The notes beneath the pieces were generated by a model. That model was given only the letters and a program-made list of their open reading frames with translations, ran no database searches and was not told where the DNA came from. A DNA stretch of 64,000 nt. Origin: Denitromonas iodatirespirans. Its GTDB lineage: Bacteria > Pseudomonadota > Gammaproteobacteria > Burkholderiales > Rhodocyclaceae. The stretch covers positions 286,273 to 350,272 of the forward strand of contig NZ_JAEKFT010000001.1 in assembly GCF_018524365.1 (NCBI RefSeq). Reading direction: 5' to 3'. Position 1 is the stretch's first letter. Each line of letters begins with the position of its first letter. The position numbers and the translations under genes were made by a program. Shown piece by piece: positions 8,355-17,951 of the stretch.

Positions 8355-10205
8355 TCAGCGCTGCACTTGCGTCACATCGCGCACCGCGCCGGTGTCGGCG
8401 CTGGTGGTCAGCGCGGCGTAGGCCTGCAGGGCGGCCGACACCACGCGCTGGCGGCCGATCGGCTTCCAGGCGTCGGCGCCCTTGGCGTCCATGGCAGCGC
8501 GGCGTTTGGCCAGGGCGGCCTCGTCGATGAGCAGGTTGATGCGCCGGTTGGGGATATCGATCTCGATAGTGTCGCCCTCTTCGATCAGGCCGATCGCACC
8601 GCCGCAGGCCGCCTCGGGCGAAGCATGGCCAATCGACAGGCCGGAGGTGCCGCCCGAGAAGCGCCCGTCGGTGAGCAGCGCGCAGGCCTTGCCCAGGCCC
8701 TTGGACTTGAGATAGCTGGTCGGATAGAGCATCTCCTGCATGCCCGGCCCGCCCTTCGGACCCTCGTAGCGGATGACGACCACGTCGCCGGCGACGATCT
8801 TGTCGGCCAGAATGCCCTCGACCGCAGCGTCCTGGCTTTCGAACACCCGGGCGCGACCGGTGAAGGTCCAGATCGACTCGTCCACGCCGGCCGTTTTGAC
8901 GATACAGCCCTTCTCGGCGATGTTGCCGTAGAGCACGGCCAGACCGCCTTCCTGGGTGAAGGCGTTGGCGCGGTCACGGATCACGCCGTGGCTGCGGTCC
9001 ATGTCGAGTTCGTTCCAGCGGCGATCCTGGCTGAAGGCGACCTGGGTGGGCACCCCGCCGGGCGCGGCGCGGAAGAAGTCGAACACCTTGTTGTCGTGCG
9101 CCTGCATCACATCCCAGCGCGACAGGGCCTCGGCCAGCGTCTTGCTGTGCACGGTATGGGCGTTGCGGTGAAGCAGCCCGGCGCGATCGAGCTCGCCGAG
9201 AATGCCCATGATGCCGCCGGCACGATGCACGTCTTCGATATGCACGTCCGGCACCGCCGGCGCCACCTTGGACAGGCACGGCACCTTGCGCGAGATGCGG
9301 TCGATATCGGCCATGGTGAAGTCGACGCCCGCCTCGCGCGCCGCGGCCAGCAGATGCAGCACGGTGTTGGTCGAGCCGCCCATGGCCACGTCGAGGGTGA
9401 TGGCGTTTTCGAAGGCCTCGAAGCTGGCGATGCTGCGCGGTAGCACCGTGGCGTCGTCCTGCTCGTAGTAGCGACGCGCCAGCTCGACGATCTTGCGCCC
9501 GGCGGTGAGGAACAGCTGTTTGCGGTCGGCATGGGTGGCCACCACCGTGCCGTTGCCCGGCAGCGACAGGCCCAACGCCTCGGTCAGGCAGTTCATGGAG
9601 TTGGCGGTGAACATGCCGGAACAGGAACCGCAGGTCGGGCAGGCGGAGCGCTCGACGGCAGCCACTTCTTCGTCCGAGCAGCTCGAATCGGCGGCCTTGA
9701 CCATGGCGTCGACCAGATCCAGGGCGATGACCTTGTTCTCCCACTTGACTTTGCCGGCCTCCATCGGCCCGCCGGAGACGAAGATCACCGGGATGTTGAG
9801 GCGCAGCGCGGCCATCAGCATGCCCGGGGTGATCTTGTCGCAGTTGGAGATGCACACCATGGCGTCGGCGGTGTGGCCGTTGACCATGTACTCGACCGAG
9901 TCGGCGATGAGGTCACGCGAGGGCAGGCTGTAGAGCATGCCGCCGTGGCCCATGGCGATGCCGTCGTCGATGGCGATGGTGTTGAATTCCTTGGCCACGC
10001 CGCCGGCCGCTTCGATCTCGCGCGCCACCAGCTGGCCCATGTCCTTGAGGTGGACATGACCCGGCACGAACTGCGTGAAGCTGTTGACCACGGCGATGAT
10101 CGGTTTTTCGAAGTCGCCGTCCTTCATGCCGGTCGCCCGCCACAGGGCGCGGGCGCCTGCCATGTTGCGGCCGGCGGTGGAAGTGCGTGAACGGTACTGG
10201 GGCAT
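8355..10205 (-). CDS. ilvD: Dihydroxy-acid dehydratase
   Basis: Iron-sulfur enzyme that dehydrates 2,3-dihydroxy acids in isoleucine and valine synthesis. From the ATG at 10205 the product has 616 aa, the same length as E. coli IlvD. Visible signatures are [21 protein letters not shown] at the start, the cluster cysteines in [10 protein letters not shown] and [16 protein letters not shown], and [16 protein letters not shown] near the end. GGAGAC precedes the start. The frame is open upstream of 10205 but has no similarity to the family. Monocistronic, with its own terminator. Confidence 0.97.
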   Translation of the reverse strand: MPQYRSRTSTAGRNMAGARALWRATGMKDGDFEKPIIAVVNSFTQFVPGHVHLKDMGQLVAREIEAAGGVAKEFNTIAIDDGIAMGHGGMLYSLPSRDLIADSVEYMVNGHTADAMVCISNCDKITPGMLMAALRLNIPVIFVSGGPMEAGKVKWENKVIALDLVDAMVKAADSSCSDEEVAAVERSACPTCGSCSGMFTANSMNCLTEALGLSLPGNGTVVATHADRKQLFLTAGRKIVELARRYYEQDDATVLPRSIASFEAFENAITLDVAMGGSTNTVLHLLAAAREAGVDFTMADIDRISRKVPCLSKVAPAVPDVHIEDVHRAGGIMGILGELDRAGLLHRNAHTVHSKTLAEALSRWDVMQAHDNKVFDFFRAAPGGVPTQVAFSQDRRWNELDMDRSHGVIRDRANAFTQEGGLAVLYGNIAEKGCIVKTAGVDESIWTFTGRARVFESQDAAVEGILADKIVAGDVVVIRYEGPKGGPGMQEMLYPTSYLKSKGLGKACALLTDGRFSGGTSGLSIGHASPEAACGGAIGLIEEGDTIEIDIPNRRINLLIDEAALAKRRAAMDAKGADAWKPIGRQRVVSAALQAYAALTTSADTGAVRDVTQVQR

Positions 10206-10452
10206 GGGGTTGGTCTCCTGAAACCTGGGGCTGCCTGCGAACTGAACATTGTAGCGCGAGCCGAGCGCTTCGGGCGCCCGGGCGCCCCTTGAACGATAGC
10301 TGCAAAATGACAATTCAGGCGTCATAATAGGCAGTTTTCCCTCCTTGGCCGGTGTTCGCGGGTGACGCTGTAACATCGCTCCACTACACTGTTGACCCAG
10401 CATGAACCGACTCACAGATTTTCACGCCCCCGACGGGCACACCCCCAACACG

Positions 10453-12117
10453 ATGTCCGATTCCCCAGCCGACCTGTGGTCCCGCCTGCGCCAGGCTGCC
10501 TCGCACCAGGCCGGCGTGCATCTGCGCGACCAGTTCGCCGCCGACCCGGGCCGGGCCGAGCGGATGAGCGCGCGCAGCGCCGGCCTCTTCCTCGACTACA
10601 GCAAGAACCGCATCGACGACGACGCCCTCGGGCTGCTGTTCGCGCTGGCCGATGCCAGCGATCTGCGCGGCGCGATCGACGCCATGTTCGGCGGCGAGCG
10701 CATCAACAGCACCGAGCACCGCGCCGTGCTGCACACCGCGCTGCGCGCGCCGGCCGACGCCGACATCCGTGTCGATGGCCACAATGTGGTCCCCGACGTG
10801 CACGCCGAGCTCACTCATATGACCGAGTTTGCCGAGCAGGTGCGCAGCGGCGCCTGGCGCGGCCATACCGGCGAGGCCATCACCGACATCGTCAATATCG
10901 GCATCGGCGGCTCCGACCTCGGCCCGCGCCTGGTGTGCGACGCCCTGCGCCCGCTGGCGCCGACGGGCCTGCGCACGCATTTCGTCGCCAATGTCGACGC
11001 CGGCCGCCTCAACGGCCTGCTGCGCCAGCTCGACCGCGCCACCACCTTGTTCGTGGTCTGCTCCAAGAGCTTCTCCACTCAAGAGACGCTGACCAACGCC
11101 CGCAGCGCGCGTGCCTGGTTTCTGCGCGGAGGCCCCACCGAGGCCGACATCGGCCGCCATTTCGTCGCGGTGTCGACCAATGCCGAGGCGGTCTCCGACT
11201 TCGGCATCGATCCGGCCAACATGTTCGGCTTCTGGGACTGGGTGGGCGGGCGCTATTCGCTGTGGTCGGCCGTCGGCCTGAGCATCATGCTGCAGATCGG
11301 CCCGGCCGCCTTCCGCGAGCTGCTCGCCGGCGCCCATGCCATGGACACCCACTTCCGCACCGCGCCATGGTCGGAGAATCTGCCGGTGCTGCTGGCGTTG
11401 ATCGGCGTGTGGTATGTGAACGGCTTCGGCGCCGCCACCCACATGATCGCCCCCTACGACCACGGCCTGCGCCAACTGCCCAGCTTCCTGCAGCAGCTCG
11501 ACATGGAGAGCAACGGCAAGCAGACCACCCGCGACGGCCAGCCGGTCGGCCGGGCCACCGGGCCGGTGGTGTGGGGCAACAGCGGCATCAACGGCCAGCA
11601 CGCCTTCTACCAGCTGCTGCATCAGGGCTCGCAACTGGTGCCGGCCGACTTCGTCGCCAGCCTGCACAGCCCCGACAATACCCGCCCACACCACGACATC
11701 GTGCTGGCCAACTGCATCGCCCAGGCCCAGGCGCTGATGATGGGGCGCACCGCCGACGAGGCACGCGCCGAGATGGTGGCCGAAGGCCTGCCCCCCGAGC
11801 GCATCGCCGAGTTGCTGCCGCACCGTGTTTTCGCCGGCAACCGCCCCACCAACCTGATCCTGCTCGACGCGCTCACGCCGCGCACTCTCGGGGCCCTGCT
11901 GGCGATGTACGAGCACAAGGTGTTCGTCCAGGGCGTGCTGTGGCATGTGAACAGCTTCGACCAATGGGGCGTGGAGCTGGGCAAGCAGCTGGCCCGGCGC
12001 ATCGAGGCTGCCTTCGAGAGCGGCGTCATGCCGGCCGGCGCCGACAGCTCCACCTGCCGCTTGATCGCCCTGGCGCGCGCCGCCCTGCACGAACGCGACG
12101 ACGGCACGACGCGCTAG
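10453..12117 (+). CDS. pgi: Glucose-6-phosphate isomerase
   Basis: Interconverts glucose 6-phosphate and fructose 6-phosphate. From the ATG at 10453 the product has 554 aa; another in-frame ATG at 10402 adds 17 residues and cannot be ruled out, since neither has a clear Shine-Dalgarno site. The PGI signatures are present: NIGIGGSDLGPRL, the sugar-phosphate loop CSKSFSTQETLTN, WDWVGGRYSLWSAVGL and the C-terminal FDQWGVELGKQLA. Divergent from ilvD across about 250 bases, which should hold both promoters. Confidence 0.95.
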   Translation: MSDSPADLWSRLRQAASHQAGVHLRDQFAADPGRAERMSARSAGLFLDYSKNRIDDDALGLLFALADASDLRGAIDAMFGGERINSTEHRAVLHTALRAPADADIRVDGHNVVPDVHAELTHMTEFAEQVRSGAWRGHTGEAITDIVNIGIGGSDLGPRLVCDALRPLAPTGLRTHFVANVDAGRLNGLLRQLDRATTLFVVCSKSFSTQETLTNARSARAWFLRGGPTEADIGRHFVAVSTNAEAVSDFGIDPANMFGFWDWVGGRYSLWSAVGLSIMLQIGPAAFRELLAGAHAMDTHFRTAPWSENLPVLLALIGVWYVNGFGAATHMIAPYDHGLRQLPSFLQQLDMESNGKQTTRDGQPVGRATGPVVWGNSGINGQHAFYQLLHQGSQLVPADFVASLHSPDNTRPHHDIVLANCIAQAQALMMGRTADEARAEMVAEGLPPERIAELLPHRVFAGNRPTNLILLDALTPRTLGALLAMYEHKVFVQGVLWHVNSFDQWGVELGKQLARRIEAAFESGVMPAGADSSTCRLIALARAALHERDDGTTR

Positions 12118-12168
12118 AGGCGGGCGATCCGCTATCATCGCAGGCTGCGCCATAGCCGGGATCGCCCC

Positions 12169-12825
12169 ATGACCGACACCACCGAATCGACCGAAGGTTT
12201 CGACCTCAGCCCGAACGAAGCCCGCGTGCTCGCCGTACTGATCGAAAAAGGCTTCACCACCCCCGACCAGTACCCGCTCAGCCTCAACGCCATCACCACC
12301 GGCTGCAATCAGCTCACCGGGCGAGAGCCGGTCATGCAACTGGACGAATCCGAGGTCAGCGAAGCGATCAGCAGCCTGCTGGCGCGTGGTCTGGTCGGCC
12401 GCTACGAAGGGGCCCGGGTGGTCAAGTACGAGCACCGCATCCGCCTGCGCCATTCGCTGCCGCCGGCCGAGCAGGCCATCATGGCGCTGCTGATGCTGCG
12501 CGGCCCGCAGACTGCCGGCGAGCTGCGCAGCCGCGCCGAGCGCATGCACCGCTTCGACGACATCCCCACCGTGCAGGCCGCGCTCGAACACCTGGGCGAA
12601 AAATACCCGCCCATGGTGCTCGCCCTGCCGCGCGCGCCGGGCACCAAGGAAACCCGCTATGCCCACCTGATGTGCGGCGAGGTGGACGTGGCCAGCGCCA
12701 TGGCCGCCGCAGCGCCGTCCGCGCCGGGCGGGCTGGCCGCGCGGGTCGAAACGCTCGAGGCCGAAGTCGCCGCGCTGCGCGCCGAGTTGCATCAGCTCAA
12801 GATCAACCTGGGCGAAGCCGACTGA
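12169..12825 (+). CDS. YceH family (DUF480) protein
   Basis: 218-aa protein of the YceH/UPF0502 family, whose members contain two winged-helix domains and whose role is poorly known. Family features are [21 protein letters not shown] at the N-terminus, [18 protein letters not shown], and the second winged helix around [19 protein letters not shown]. The C-terminus ([19 protein letters not shown]) is a short predicted coiled coil. It ends four bases before lgt, so the two are probably cotranscribed. Confidence 0.88.
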   Translation: MTDTTESTEGFDLSPNEARVLAVLIEKGFTTPDQYPLSLNAITTGCNQLTGREPVMQLDESEVSEAISSLLARGLVGRYEGARVVKYEHRIRLRHSLPPAEQAIMALLMLRGPQTAGELRSRAERMHRFDDIPTVQAALEHLGEKYPPMVLALPRAPGTKETRYAHLMCGEVDVASAMAAAAPSAPGGLAARVETLEAEVAALRAELHQLKINLGEAD

Positions 12826-12829
12826 GCCG

Positions 12830-13624
12830 ATGCTGACCCACCCGCAATTCAACCCGATCGCGCTCAAGCTCGGTCCGCTTTCGATCCATTGGTACGGCCT
12901 GATGTACCTGGTCGCCTTCGTGCTGTTCATCGTGCTCGGGCGTATCCACCTCAAGCGCCGGCCCGAGTTGGGCTGGACCGCGCAGCAGCTCGACGACTTG
13001 CTGTTCTACGGCGTGATCGGCGTGGTCGTCGGCGGGCGCCTCGGCGAGGTGCTGTTTTTCCAGCCGGGGTATTACTTCAGCCATCCGCTCGAGATCCTCG
13101 CCACCTGGAAAGGCGGCATGAGCTTCCATGGTGGTTTCCTCGGCGTGCTGCTGGCCATGTGGCTGTATGGCCGCAAGCATGGCAAGGGCTTCTGGCAGAT
13201 CACCGATTTCATCGCGCCGCTGGTGCCCACCGGCCTGGCCGCCGGGCGCATCGGCAACTTCATCAACGGCGAGCTGTGGGGCCGGGTGGCCGACCCCTCG
13301 CTGCCGTGGGCGATGGTCTTTCCGCAGGTCGACACCCTGCCGCGCCACCCCTCGCAGCTCTACCAGGCGGCTGGCGAAGGCTTGCTGCTGTTCGCGCTGC
13401 TGTGGTGGTTCGCCCGCGCGCCGCGCCCGCTGCGCGCGACCTCGGCCGTGTTCCTGATCGGTTATGGCGTGCTGCGCTTCGCCATGGAGTTTTTCCGCAC
13501 CCCGGATCCGGGCATTTTCGGCACTCTCAGCCTGGGGCTGTCGACCGCGCAGTGGCTGTGCGTGCCGATGGTCCTGGCCGGTGTGGCGCTGATGCTGCAC
13601 GCCTACCGCCGACCGGCGTCCTGA
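12830..13624 (+). CDS. lgt: Prolipoprotein diacylglyceryl transferase
   Basis: Inner-membrane enzyme that transfers diacylglycerol to the lipobox Cys of prolipoproteins, the first step of lipoprotein maturation. The 264-aa product has about seven hydrophobic segments, the [11 protein letters not shown] start region, the MSFHGGFLG motif with its catalytic-region His and the Lgt signature [26 protein letters not shown] and [10 protein letters not shown] are also family-typical. Closely spaced after the YceH-like gene. Confidence 0.96.
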   Translation: MLTHPQFNPIALKLGPLSIHWYGLMYLVAFVLFIVLGRIHLKRRPELGWTAQQLDDLLFYGVIGVVVGGRLGEVLFFQPGYYFSHPLEILATWKGGMSFHGGFLGVLLAMWLYGRKHGKGFWQITDFIAPLVPTGLAAGRIGNFINGELWGRVADPSLPWAMVFPQVDTLPRHPSQLYQAAGEGLLLFALLWWFARAPRPLRATSAVFLIGYGVLRFAMEFFRTPDPGIFGTLSLGLSTAQWLCVPMVLAGVALMLHAYRRPAS

Positions 13625-13683
13625 ACTGCCGCACCGGACGCCGGTCACAACGCTTCGATCGCCGCCAAGCACGAGAGGCCCGC

Positions 13684-15063
13684 ATGGTTTCCAACATCGT
13701 CACGCGCAGTCTGGAACGAATGCGCGACATCATTTCCTGGGGCGGCAAGTCCCAGGCGCATCTCGAAGCCCATGACCTCGACCGCCTGCGCGCGCAGATG
13801 CGCGAGTGCGCCGAGGGCACCGGCGGCGAGGTGTCCACCCGCCAGCGCGCAGCGCGCCTGGCGCAGACCTATCTGGAGCTGGACGACGACGCACGCCATG
13901 CCTTCCTGCGCATGATCGCGCTGGAGTTCGGGCCGGACCCGAATCGCGTGGCCGAAGCCCATGCCGCCTACCAGGACAAGGTGGGCACGCCCGAGCAATG
14001 GGATGCCGAAGCCAAGCTGCGCGGCGCCATGCGCTCGCGGCGCATCCGCATCCTCACGCAGTTCAACGCGATCCCCGCCGGGGTCAAGTTCCTGGTCGAC
14101 CTGCGCGCCGACCTGCTGCGCTTTCTCAAGGACGACCCCGAACTCAAGGCCCTCGACCGCGAGCTCGAAGCGCGGCTCAACGCGTGGTTCGACGTCGGCT
14201 TCCTGGAGCTGCGCCGCATCACCTGGGAGAGCCCCGCCGCGCTACTCGAAAAGCTGGTGCAATACGAAGCGGTGCACGAGATCCGCTCCTGGAAGGATCT
14301 CAAGAACCGGCTCGATACCGACCGGCGCTGCTACGCCTTCTTCCATCCACGCATGCCGCTGGAGCCGCTGATCTTCGTCGAGGTGGCGCTGGTCGACGAC
14401 CTGGCCGACAACGTCCAGAAGCTGCTCGACGAGATGGCGCCAGTGTCCGACACCAGCCGCGCCAATACCGCCATCTTCTATTCGATCAGCAACACCCAAG
14501 TGGGTTTGCGCGGGGTGTCCTTCGGCAACTTCCTGCTCAAGCGGGTGGTCGACGACCTCAAGCGCGATCTGCCCAGTCTCAAGCAGTTCGCCACGCTGTC
14601 GCCGATCCCGCGGCTCAAGGACTGGGTGCGCGCCCACCCGGAGGCGCTGGCCGAGGCCTTCACCGAGGCGGACTGGAAAAAGCTCGCGCCCTTCGGCATC
14701 GACGGGCCGGACGCGGCCGGCTTCAAGGCCCTGCTCGACGACACCTGCCCGTGGCTGGAGCAACCCGGCCTGCCCGCCGCCCTCGGCACCCCGCTGACCC
14801 GATTGGCCGCACGCTATCTGTGTCATGCCAAGTCGCGCGGCGCGCCCTTCGACCCGGTGGCCCGCTTCCACCTCGGCAACGGCGCGTGCATCGAACGCCT
14901 GAACTGGATGGGCGACACCGCGGCCAAGGGCATGGCCCAGTCCTTCGGGCTGATGGTCAATTACCTGTACGACCCCGATCGCATCGAGGCCAATGTCGAA
15001 GCCTTCGTGGCCGACGGCACGATCGCCGCCTCGGGGCCGATCAAACGCCTGGCCAAGGGCTGA
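13684..15063 (+). CDS. Malonyl-CoA decarboxylase
   Basis: Converts malonyl-CoA to acetyl-CoA and CO2. The 459-aa product from the ATG at 13684 has the helical N-terminal domain and the C-terminal GNAT-like catalytic domain; recognisable stretches are FFHPRMPLEPLIFVEVAL, FYSISNTQVGLRGVSFGNFL and VARFHLGNGACIERLNWMGD, the region of the catalytic Ser/His pair in characterised enzymes. It is not in a mat-type malonate operon: upstream is lgt and downstream a convergent hydrolase gene, so its role here (malonate use or acyl-CoA balance) is open. The frame is open back into lgt, but that part is out-of-frame lgt sequence. Confidence 0.92.
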   Translation: MVSNIVTRSLERMRDIISWGGKSQAHLEAHDLDRLRAQMRECAEGTGGEVSTRQRAARLAQTYLELDDDARHAFLRMIALEFGPDPNRVAEAHAAYQDKVGTPEQWDAEAKLRGAMRSRRIRILTQFNAIPAGVKFLVDLRADLLRFLKDDPELKALDRELEARLNAWFDVGFLELRRITWESPAALLEKLVQYEAVHEIRSWKDLKNRLDTDRRCYAFFHPRMPLEPLIFVEVALVDDLADNVQKLLDEMAPVSDTSRANTAIFYSISNTQVGLRGVSFGNFLLKRVVDDLKRDLPSLKQFATLSPIPRLKDWVRAHPEALAEAFTEADWKKLAPFGIDGPDAAGFKALLDDTCPWLEQPGLPAALGTPLTRLAARYLCHAKSRGAPFDPVARFHLGNGACIERLNWMGDTAAKGMAQSFGLMVNYLYDPDRIEANVEAFVADGTIAASGPIKRLAKG

Positions 15064-15093
15064 ACCGGCGGGGCCGCGCGCCCCGCCAAGGCC

Positions 15094-15792
15094 TCAGACG
15101 ATCTTCAAGGCCAGCGTCCCGATCCCCTCGACGCCGCCCTTGAGCACGTCGCCGCGCGTGACGGCGCCGACCCCCGCCGGCGTGCCGGTCATCAGCAGAT
15201 CGCCGGGCGCCAGCTCGAAATAACGCGACAGCCCGGCCACCGCCTCCGCCACCGACCAGATCATGTCCGACAGGTCGCCGCTCTGGCGGCGCTGGCCGTT
15301 CACCTCCAGCCAGATCGCGCCGAGCGCCAGATGCCCGGTGTCGCAGGCCGGGCGCAGCGCTGAGATGGGCGCCGCATGGTCGAAGGCCTTGCCGATCTCC
15401 CAGCTGCGCCCCTGGGCCTTCATCTGCGCCTGCAGGTCGCGGCGCGTCATGTCCAGCCCCACCCCGTAGCCCCACACATGATCGAGCGCGTCGGCCACGG
15501 CGATGTCGCGACCGCCACGGCCGATGGCTGCCACCAGTTCGATCTCGTGATGCAGATCGTCCGTCATGGTCGGATACGGCCACTCGGTCGGTGTCTCGCC
15601 GCTCACCGCAAACGCGGCATCGGCCGGCTTGCAGAAGAAGAACGGCGGTTCGCGATCGGGCGAGCCGCCCATCTCGCGGGCATGGTCGGCATAGTTGCGG
15701 CCGATACAGTAGATGCGCCGCACCGGAAAACGGTCGGTCGTGCCGGCCACCGGAAGGCTGGCCTGAGCTGGGGCGGGAATCACAAAGGACAT
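15094..15792 (-). CDS. FAH-family hydrolase (fumarylpyruvate hydrolase-like)
   Basis: Metal-dependent C-C hydrolase or isomerase of the fumarylacetoacetate hydrolase family, 232 aa from the ATG at 15792. It has the family core [24 protein letters not shown], the metal-binding acidic segment [12 protein letters not shown], and the C-terminal [17 protein letters not shown]. Length and motifs best fit fumarylpyruvate hydrolases and related acylpyruvases. No ring-cleavage genes are nearby, so the substrate is uncertain. Convergent with the malonyl-CoA decarboxylase gene, ending 30 bases after it. Confidence 0.87.
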   Translation of the reverse strand: MSFVIPAPAQASLPVAGTTDRFPVRRIYCIGRNYADHAREMGGSPDREPPFFFCKPADAAFAVSGETPTEWPYPTMTDDLHHEIELVAAIGRGGRDIAVADALDHVWGYGVGLDMTRRDLQAQMKAQGRSWEIGKAFDHAAPISALRPACDTGHLALGAIWLEVNGQRRQSGDLSDMIWSVAEAVAGLSRYFELAPGDLLMTGTPAGVGAVTRGDVLKGGVEGIGTLALKIV

Positions 15793-15931
15793 GGCGGTTC
15801 CTGACAGGGGACGGGAAAGAATTCGGACTATACCTGTCCACCCCATGACGCCGCACACCCCCGGCGCCGACCGTCGGCGGACGAGGATGAACAACACCGA
15901 CGACGCTTGACGGCGCCGGCCGAAGATGATG

Positions 15932-15956
15932 AAATGCGAATCGTTCTTGTTTGCAT
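15932..15956. promoter_or_regulatory. Fur box-like palindrome before hemP
   Basis: The AT-rich 25-bp segment has ATGCGAAT on the left and TTTGCATT on the right around TTCTT, close to the overlapping 7-1-7 Fur operator pattern, and ends about ten bases before the hemP start. Iron regulation of hemP by Fur is known in other bacteria. Confidence 0.65.
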
Positions 15957-15966
15957 TGCTTGGACC

Positions 15967-16155
15967 ATGACATTGCCCCGCCAGCCCGCCCCGTCCGCCG
16001 TCACCACGGAACCGCTCCGTACCGACGACCGTGCGTCGCCGGCCATCGCCAGCGAATCGCTGCTCAAGGGGCGCAGCGTGGTCACCATCGAACACAAGGG
16101 CATCAGCTACCGGCTGCAGGAAACCCGCGCCGGCAAGCTAATCCTGACCAAATAA
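15967..16155 (+). CDS. hemP: Hemin uptake protein HemP
   Basis: Small protein of the HemP family, associated with haem and iron acquisition. From the ATG at 15967 the product has 62 aa; the family core is visible in the C-terminal half: [20 protein letters not shown] followed by [12 protein letters not shown]. An in-frame ATG at 15907 would place the Fur-like palindrome inside the coding region, so the shorter form is preferred. It starts the iron cluster and is followed by bfd and bfr. Confidence 0.85.
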   Translation: MTLPRQPAPSAVTTEPLRTDDRASPAIASESLLKGRSVVTIEHKGISYRLQETRAGKLILTK

Positions 16156-16179
16156 GCTATATCGAAAGGAGCCGCCCGC

Positions 16180-16407
16180 ATGTATGTCTGCGTCTGCAAC
16201 GCCGTCACCGAAAGCGACATTCACCATGCCGCCGCCCAAGGCGCTCGCCGCGTGCGCGACTTGCGTGTCCACCTCGGCGTGACGGCGGATTGCTCTCGCT
16301 GTGCGGGTGCGGCAAAGTGTTGTCTCGACCGGGCAGTGGCGTCGGCATCCATGTCGGCCCACGGCTTGGCGTCGAGCCCGCCCCGACTCCTGGAGACCAC
16401 CGCATGA
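16180..16407 (+). CDS. bfd: Bacterioferritin-associated ferredoxin
   Basis: [2Fe-2S] protein that reduces bacterioferritin to release stored iron. The 75-aa product has the Bfd cysteine pattern: CVCNAV at the N-terminus (Cys4 and Cys6) and [11 protein letters not shown] further on. AAAGGAG lies ahead of the ATG. The C-terminal third (after about residue 53) is longer than in E. coli Bfd (64 aa) and looks unstructured. The stop overlaps the bfr start (ATGA), so the reductase partner and the store are translated together. Confidence 0.9.
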   Translation: MYVCVCNAVTESDIHHAAAQGARRVRDLRVHLGVTADCSRCAGAAKCCLDRAVASASMSAHGLASSPPRLLETTA

Positions 16408-16889
16408 AAGGCGACAAGAACATCATCAAACTGCTCAACCGCCAACTCACCCATGAGCTGACGGCCATCAACCAGTACTTCCTGCATGCTCGCATGTACA
16501 AGAACTGGGGCCTGGCCAAGCTCGGCAAGCATGAGTACGACGAGTCGATCGAGGAGATGAAGCACGCCGACGTCCTGATCGAGCGCATCCTGTTTCTCGA
16601 AGGCCTGCCCAATCTGCAGAACCTCGGCAAGCTCCTGATCGGCGAGAACGTGCCCGAGTGCCTGAAAGGCGATCTGACGCTGGAGAGCACCGCCCGCAAG
16701 GACCTGATCGAGGCCATCGAACAATGCGAGTCCTGTAAGGACTACGTCTCCCGGGAGGTGCTCGAAGCGATCCTGGAAGACACCGAAGAGCATATCGATT
16801 ACCTGGAAACCCAAATCGAACTGGTCGACAAGGTCGGTCTGCCCAACTACCTGCAATCGCAGATGGACCCGGGGCACCCGTCCAGCTGA
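16404..16889 (+). CDS. bfr: Bacterioferritin
   Basis: Haem-containing iron-storage ferritin, 161 aa. The ferroxidase ligands can be seen: Glu18 (in LTHELT), Glu51 and His54 in EEMKHAD, with further Glu and Glu/His residues in the C-terminal helix pair ([11 protein letters not shown]). Met52 is the haem axial ligand position of true bacterioferritins, so this is Bfr rather than a plain ferritin. It overlaps bfd by four bases and is followed by a short ORF and tonB. Confidence 0.96.
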   Translation: MKGDKNIIKLLNRQLTHELTAINQYFLHARMYKNWGLAKLGKHEYDESIEEMKHADVLIERILFLEGLPNLQNLGKLLIGENVPECLKGDLTLESTARKDLIEAIEQCESCKDYVSREVLEAILEDTEEHIDYLETQIELVDKVGLPNYLQSQMDPGHPSS

Positions 16890-16975
16890 CCAACCGCCGC
16901 GGGCGCCCCTGTGGCGCCCGGCCAGCCAGTTCCTGCGGGACCAGCCAGCCGAACATCCATTGCCTGGAGATCCGC

Positions 16976-17101
16976 ATGAACCGTCACGACACCCTCACCG
17001 CACGACCACCGCTGCGCGGCTGGACCACGGCTGCGATCCTGGTCGGCATCGGCGCCCTGCTCGATTTCCTGATCACCGCCGCCACCGCCACGCCCGTCTG
17101 A
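16976..17101 (+). CDS. Short ORF, single-helix membrane peptide (41 aa)
   Basis: ATG with a good GGAGAT site seven bases upstream. The 41-aa product, MNRHDTLTARPPLRGW then TTAAILVGIGALLDFLITAA, has a polar Arg-containing N-terminus and one hydrophobic helix. It sits between bfr and tonB in the same direction. I recognise no family; support is the ribosome site, the membrane helix and the conserved-looking position in an iron operon. Confidence 0.5.
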   Translation: MNRHDTLTARPPLRGWTTAAILVGIGALLDFLITAATATPV

Positions 17102-17162
17102 TTCATGAATTTCAGTACATCGATGCGACCGGGTGTCGCGTTTGCCGATCCGTCCCCCGCGC

Positions 17163-17168
17163 TAAAAT
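17163..17168 (+). promoter_or_regulatory. Possible -10 element for tonB (TAAAAT)
   Basis: The segment GCTAAAATGGGC, 9 bases ahead of the chosen tonB ATG, resembles a -10 hexamer; the same GCTAAAATG context recurs just upstream of the HAD gene near 35884. If it works as a promoter the tonB mRNA would have almost no leader. Indices are good to about one base. Confidence 0.35.
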
Positions 17169-17176
17169 GGGCGCCT

Positions 17177-17950
17177 ATGGCCCCCAACAACGCCACTCCC
17201 GCACCGGCCTCGGTCGCGCCGCGGCGCGCATCTGCGCGCGCGCGCCTGGCCGCCTGCGCGCGCCTGCTGGTCGTCATCGGCCTTCATGCGCTGGCCCTGG
17301 CCTTGATCCTGCGCGCCGTCGATGTGCCGCCGCTGGCCCCTGTCACCACCATCGAAGTGGCGCTGATCACCCCGCCGGCCCCCAAGCCCGTCAGCCCGCC
17401 CGAGCCCATCGAGCCCCCCAAACCACCACCGCCGGCCCCGAAACCGCCCCCGCCCAAGCCGGTCGTCCGCCCGACGCCGCCCAAGCCCGTGGCCAAACCC
17501 GCCCCCCGCCCGGCTCCCGCGCCTTCGCCCACCGCCATCAGCGAACCAAAGGAAGAGGCGCCACCTCCGGCCGAAGCTCCTGCGGCTCCCGTGGCCGAGG
17601 CGGCACCGCCTGTCGCGCCGGTCAAGGCGGCCCCCGGCCCCACCGTCGCCGCGCCCGCCCCGATCATCGCGGCGCGCTTCGATGCGGCCTATCTGGACAA
17701 CCCCAGCCCGCGCTATCCGCGCCTGTCACGCCGCATCGGCGAACAAGGCAAGGTGCTGCTTCGCGTGCTGGTCACCGCCGAGGGCACGGCCGGCGAAGTA
17801 CGCCTGCAGCAGTCTTCCGGCCACTCGCGCCTCGACGAGGCCGCGCGCAACGCCGTCAGCCAATGGCGCTTCGAGCCCGCCCGCCAGGGCGACCGGCCGG
17901 TGGCCAACTGGGTGATCGTGCCCATCGAATTCAAACTGGAGAACACCTGA
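17177..17950 (+). CDS. tonB: TonB energy-transducing protein
   Basis: Periplasm-spanning protein that couples the proton gradient, via ExbB/ExbD, to outer-membrane receptors. From the ATG at 17177 it has 257 aa: a signal anchor (LLVVIGLHALALALILRAV), a long Pro/Lys- and Pro/Glu-rich spacer (about residues 70-150), and a C-terminal TonB domain with YPRLSRRIGEQGKVLLRVLV and the closing WRFEPAR element. An upstream in-frame ATG at 17105 is possible but lacks a ribosome site. exbB follows after one base, exbD after that. Confidence 0.93.
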   Translation: MAPNNATPAPASVAPRRASARARLAACARLLVVIGLHALALALILRAVDVPPLAPVTTIEVALITPPAPKPVSPPEPIEPPKPPPPAPKPPPPKPVVRPTPPKPVAKPAPRPAPAPSPTAISEPKEEAPPPAEAPAAPVAEAAPPVAPVKAAPGPTVAAPAPIIAARFDAAYLDNPSPRYPRLSRRIGEQGKVLLRVLVTAEGTAGEVRLQQSSGHSRLDEAARNAVSQWRFEPARQGDRPVANWVIVPIEFKLENT

Positions 17951-17951
17951 G

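Noticed and set aside
10384..12954. An 856-codon minus-strand frame across pgi and the YceH-like gene.
   Set aside because: Antisense shadow of pgi and the YceH-like gene; no family features.
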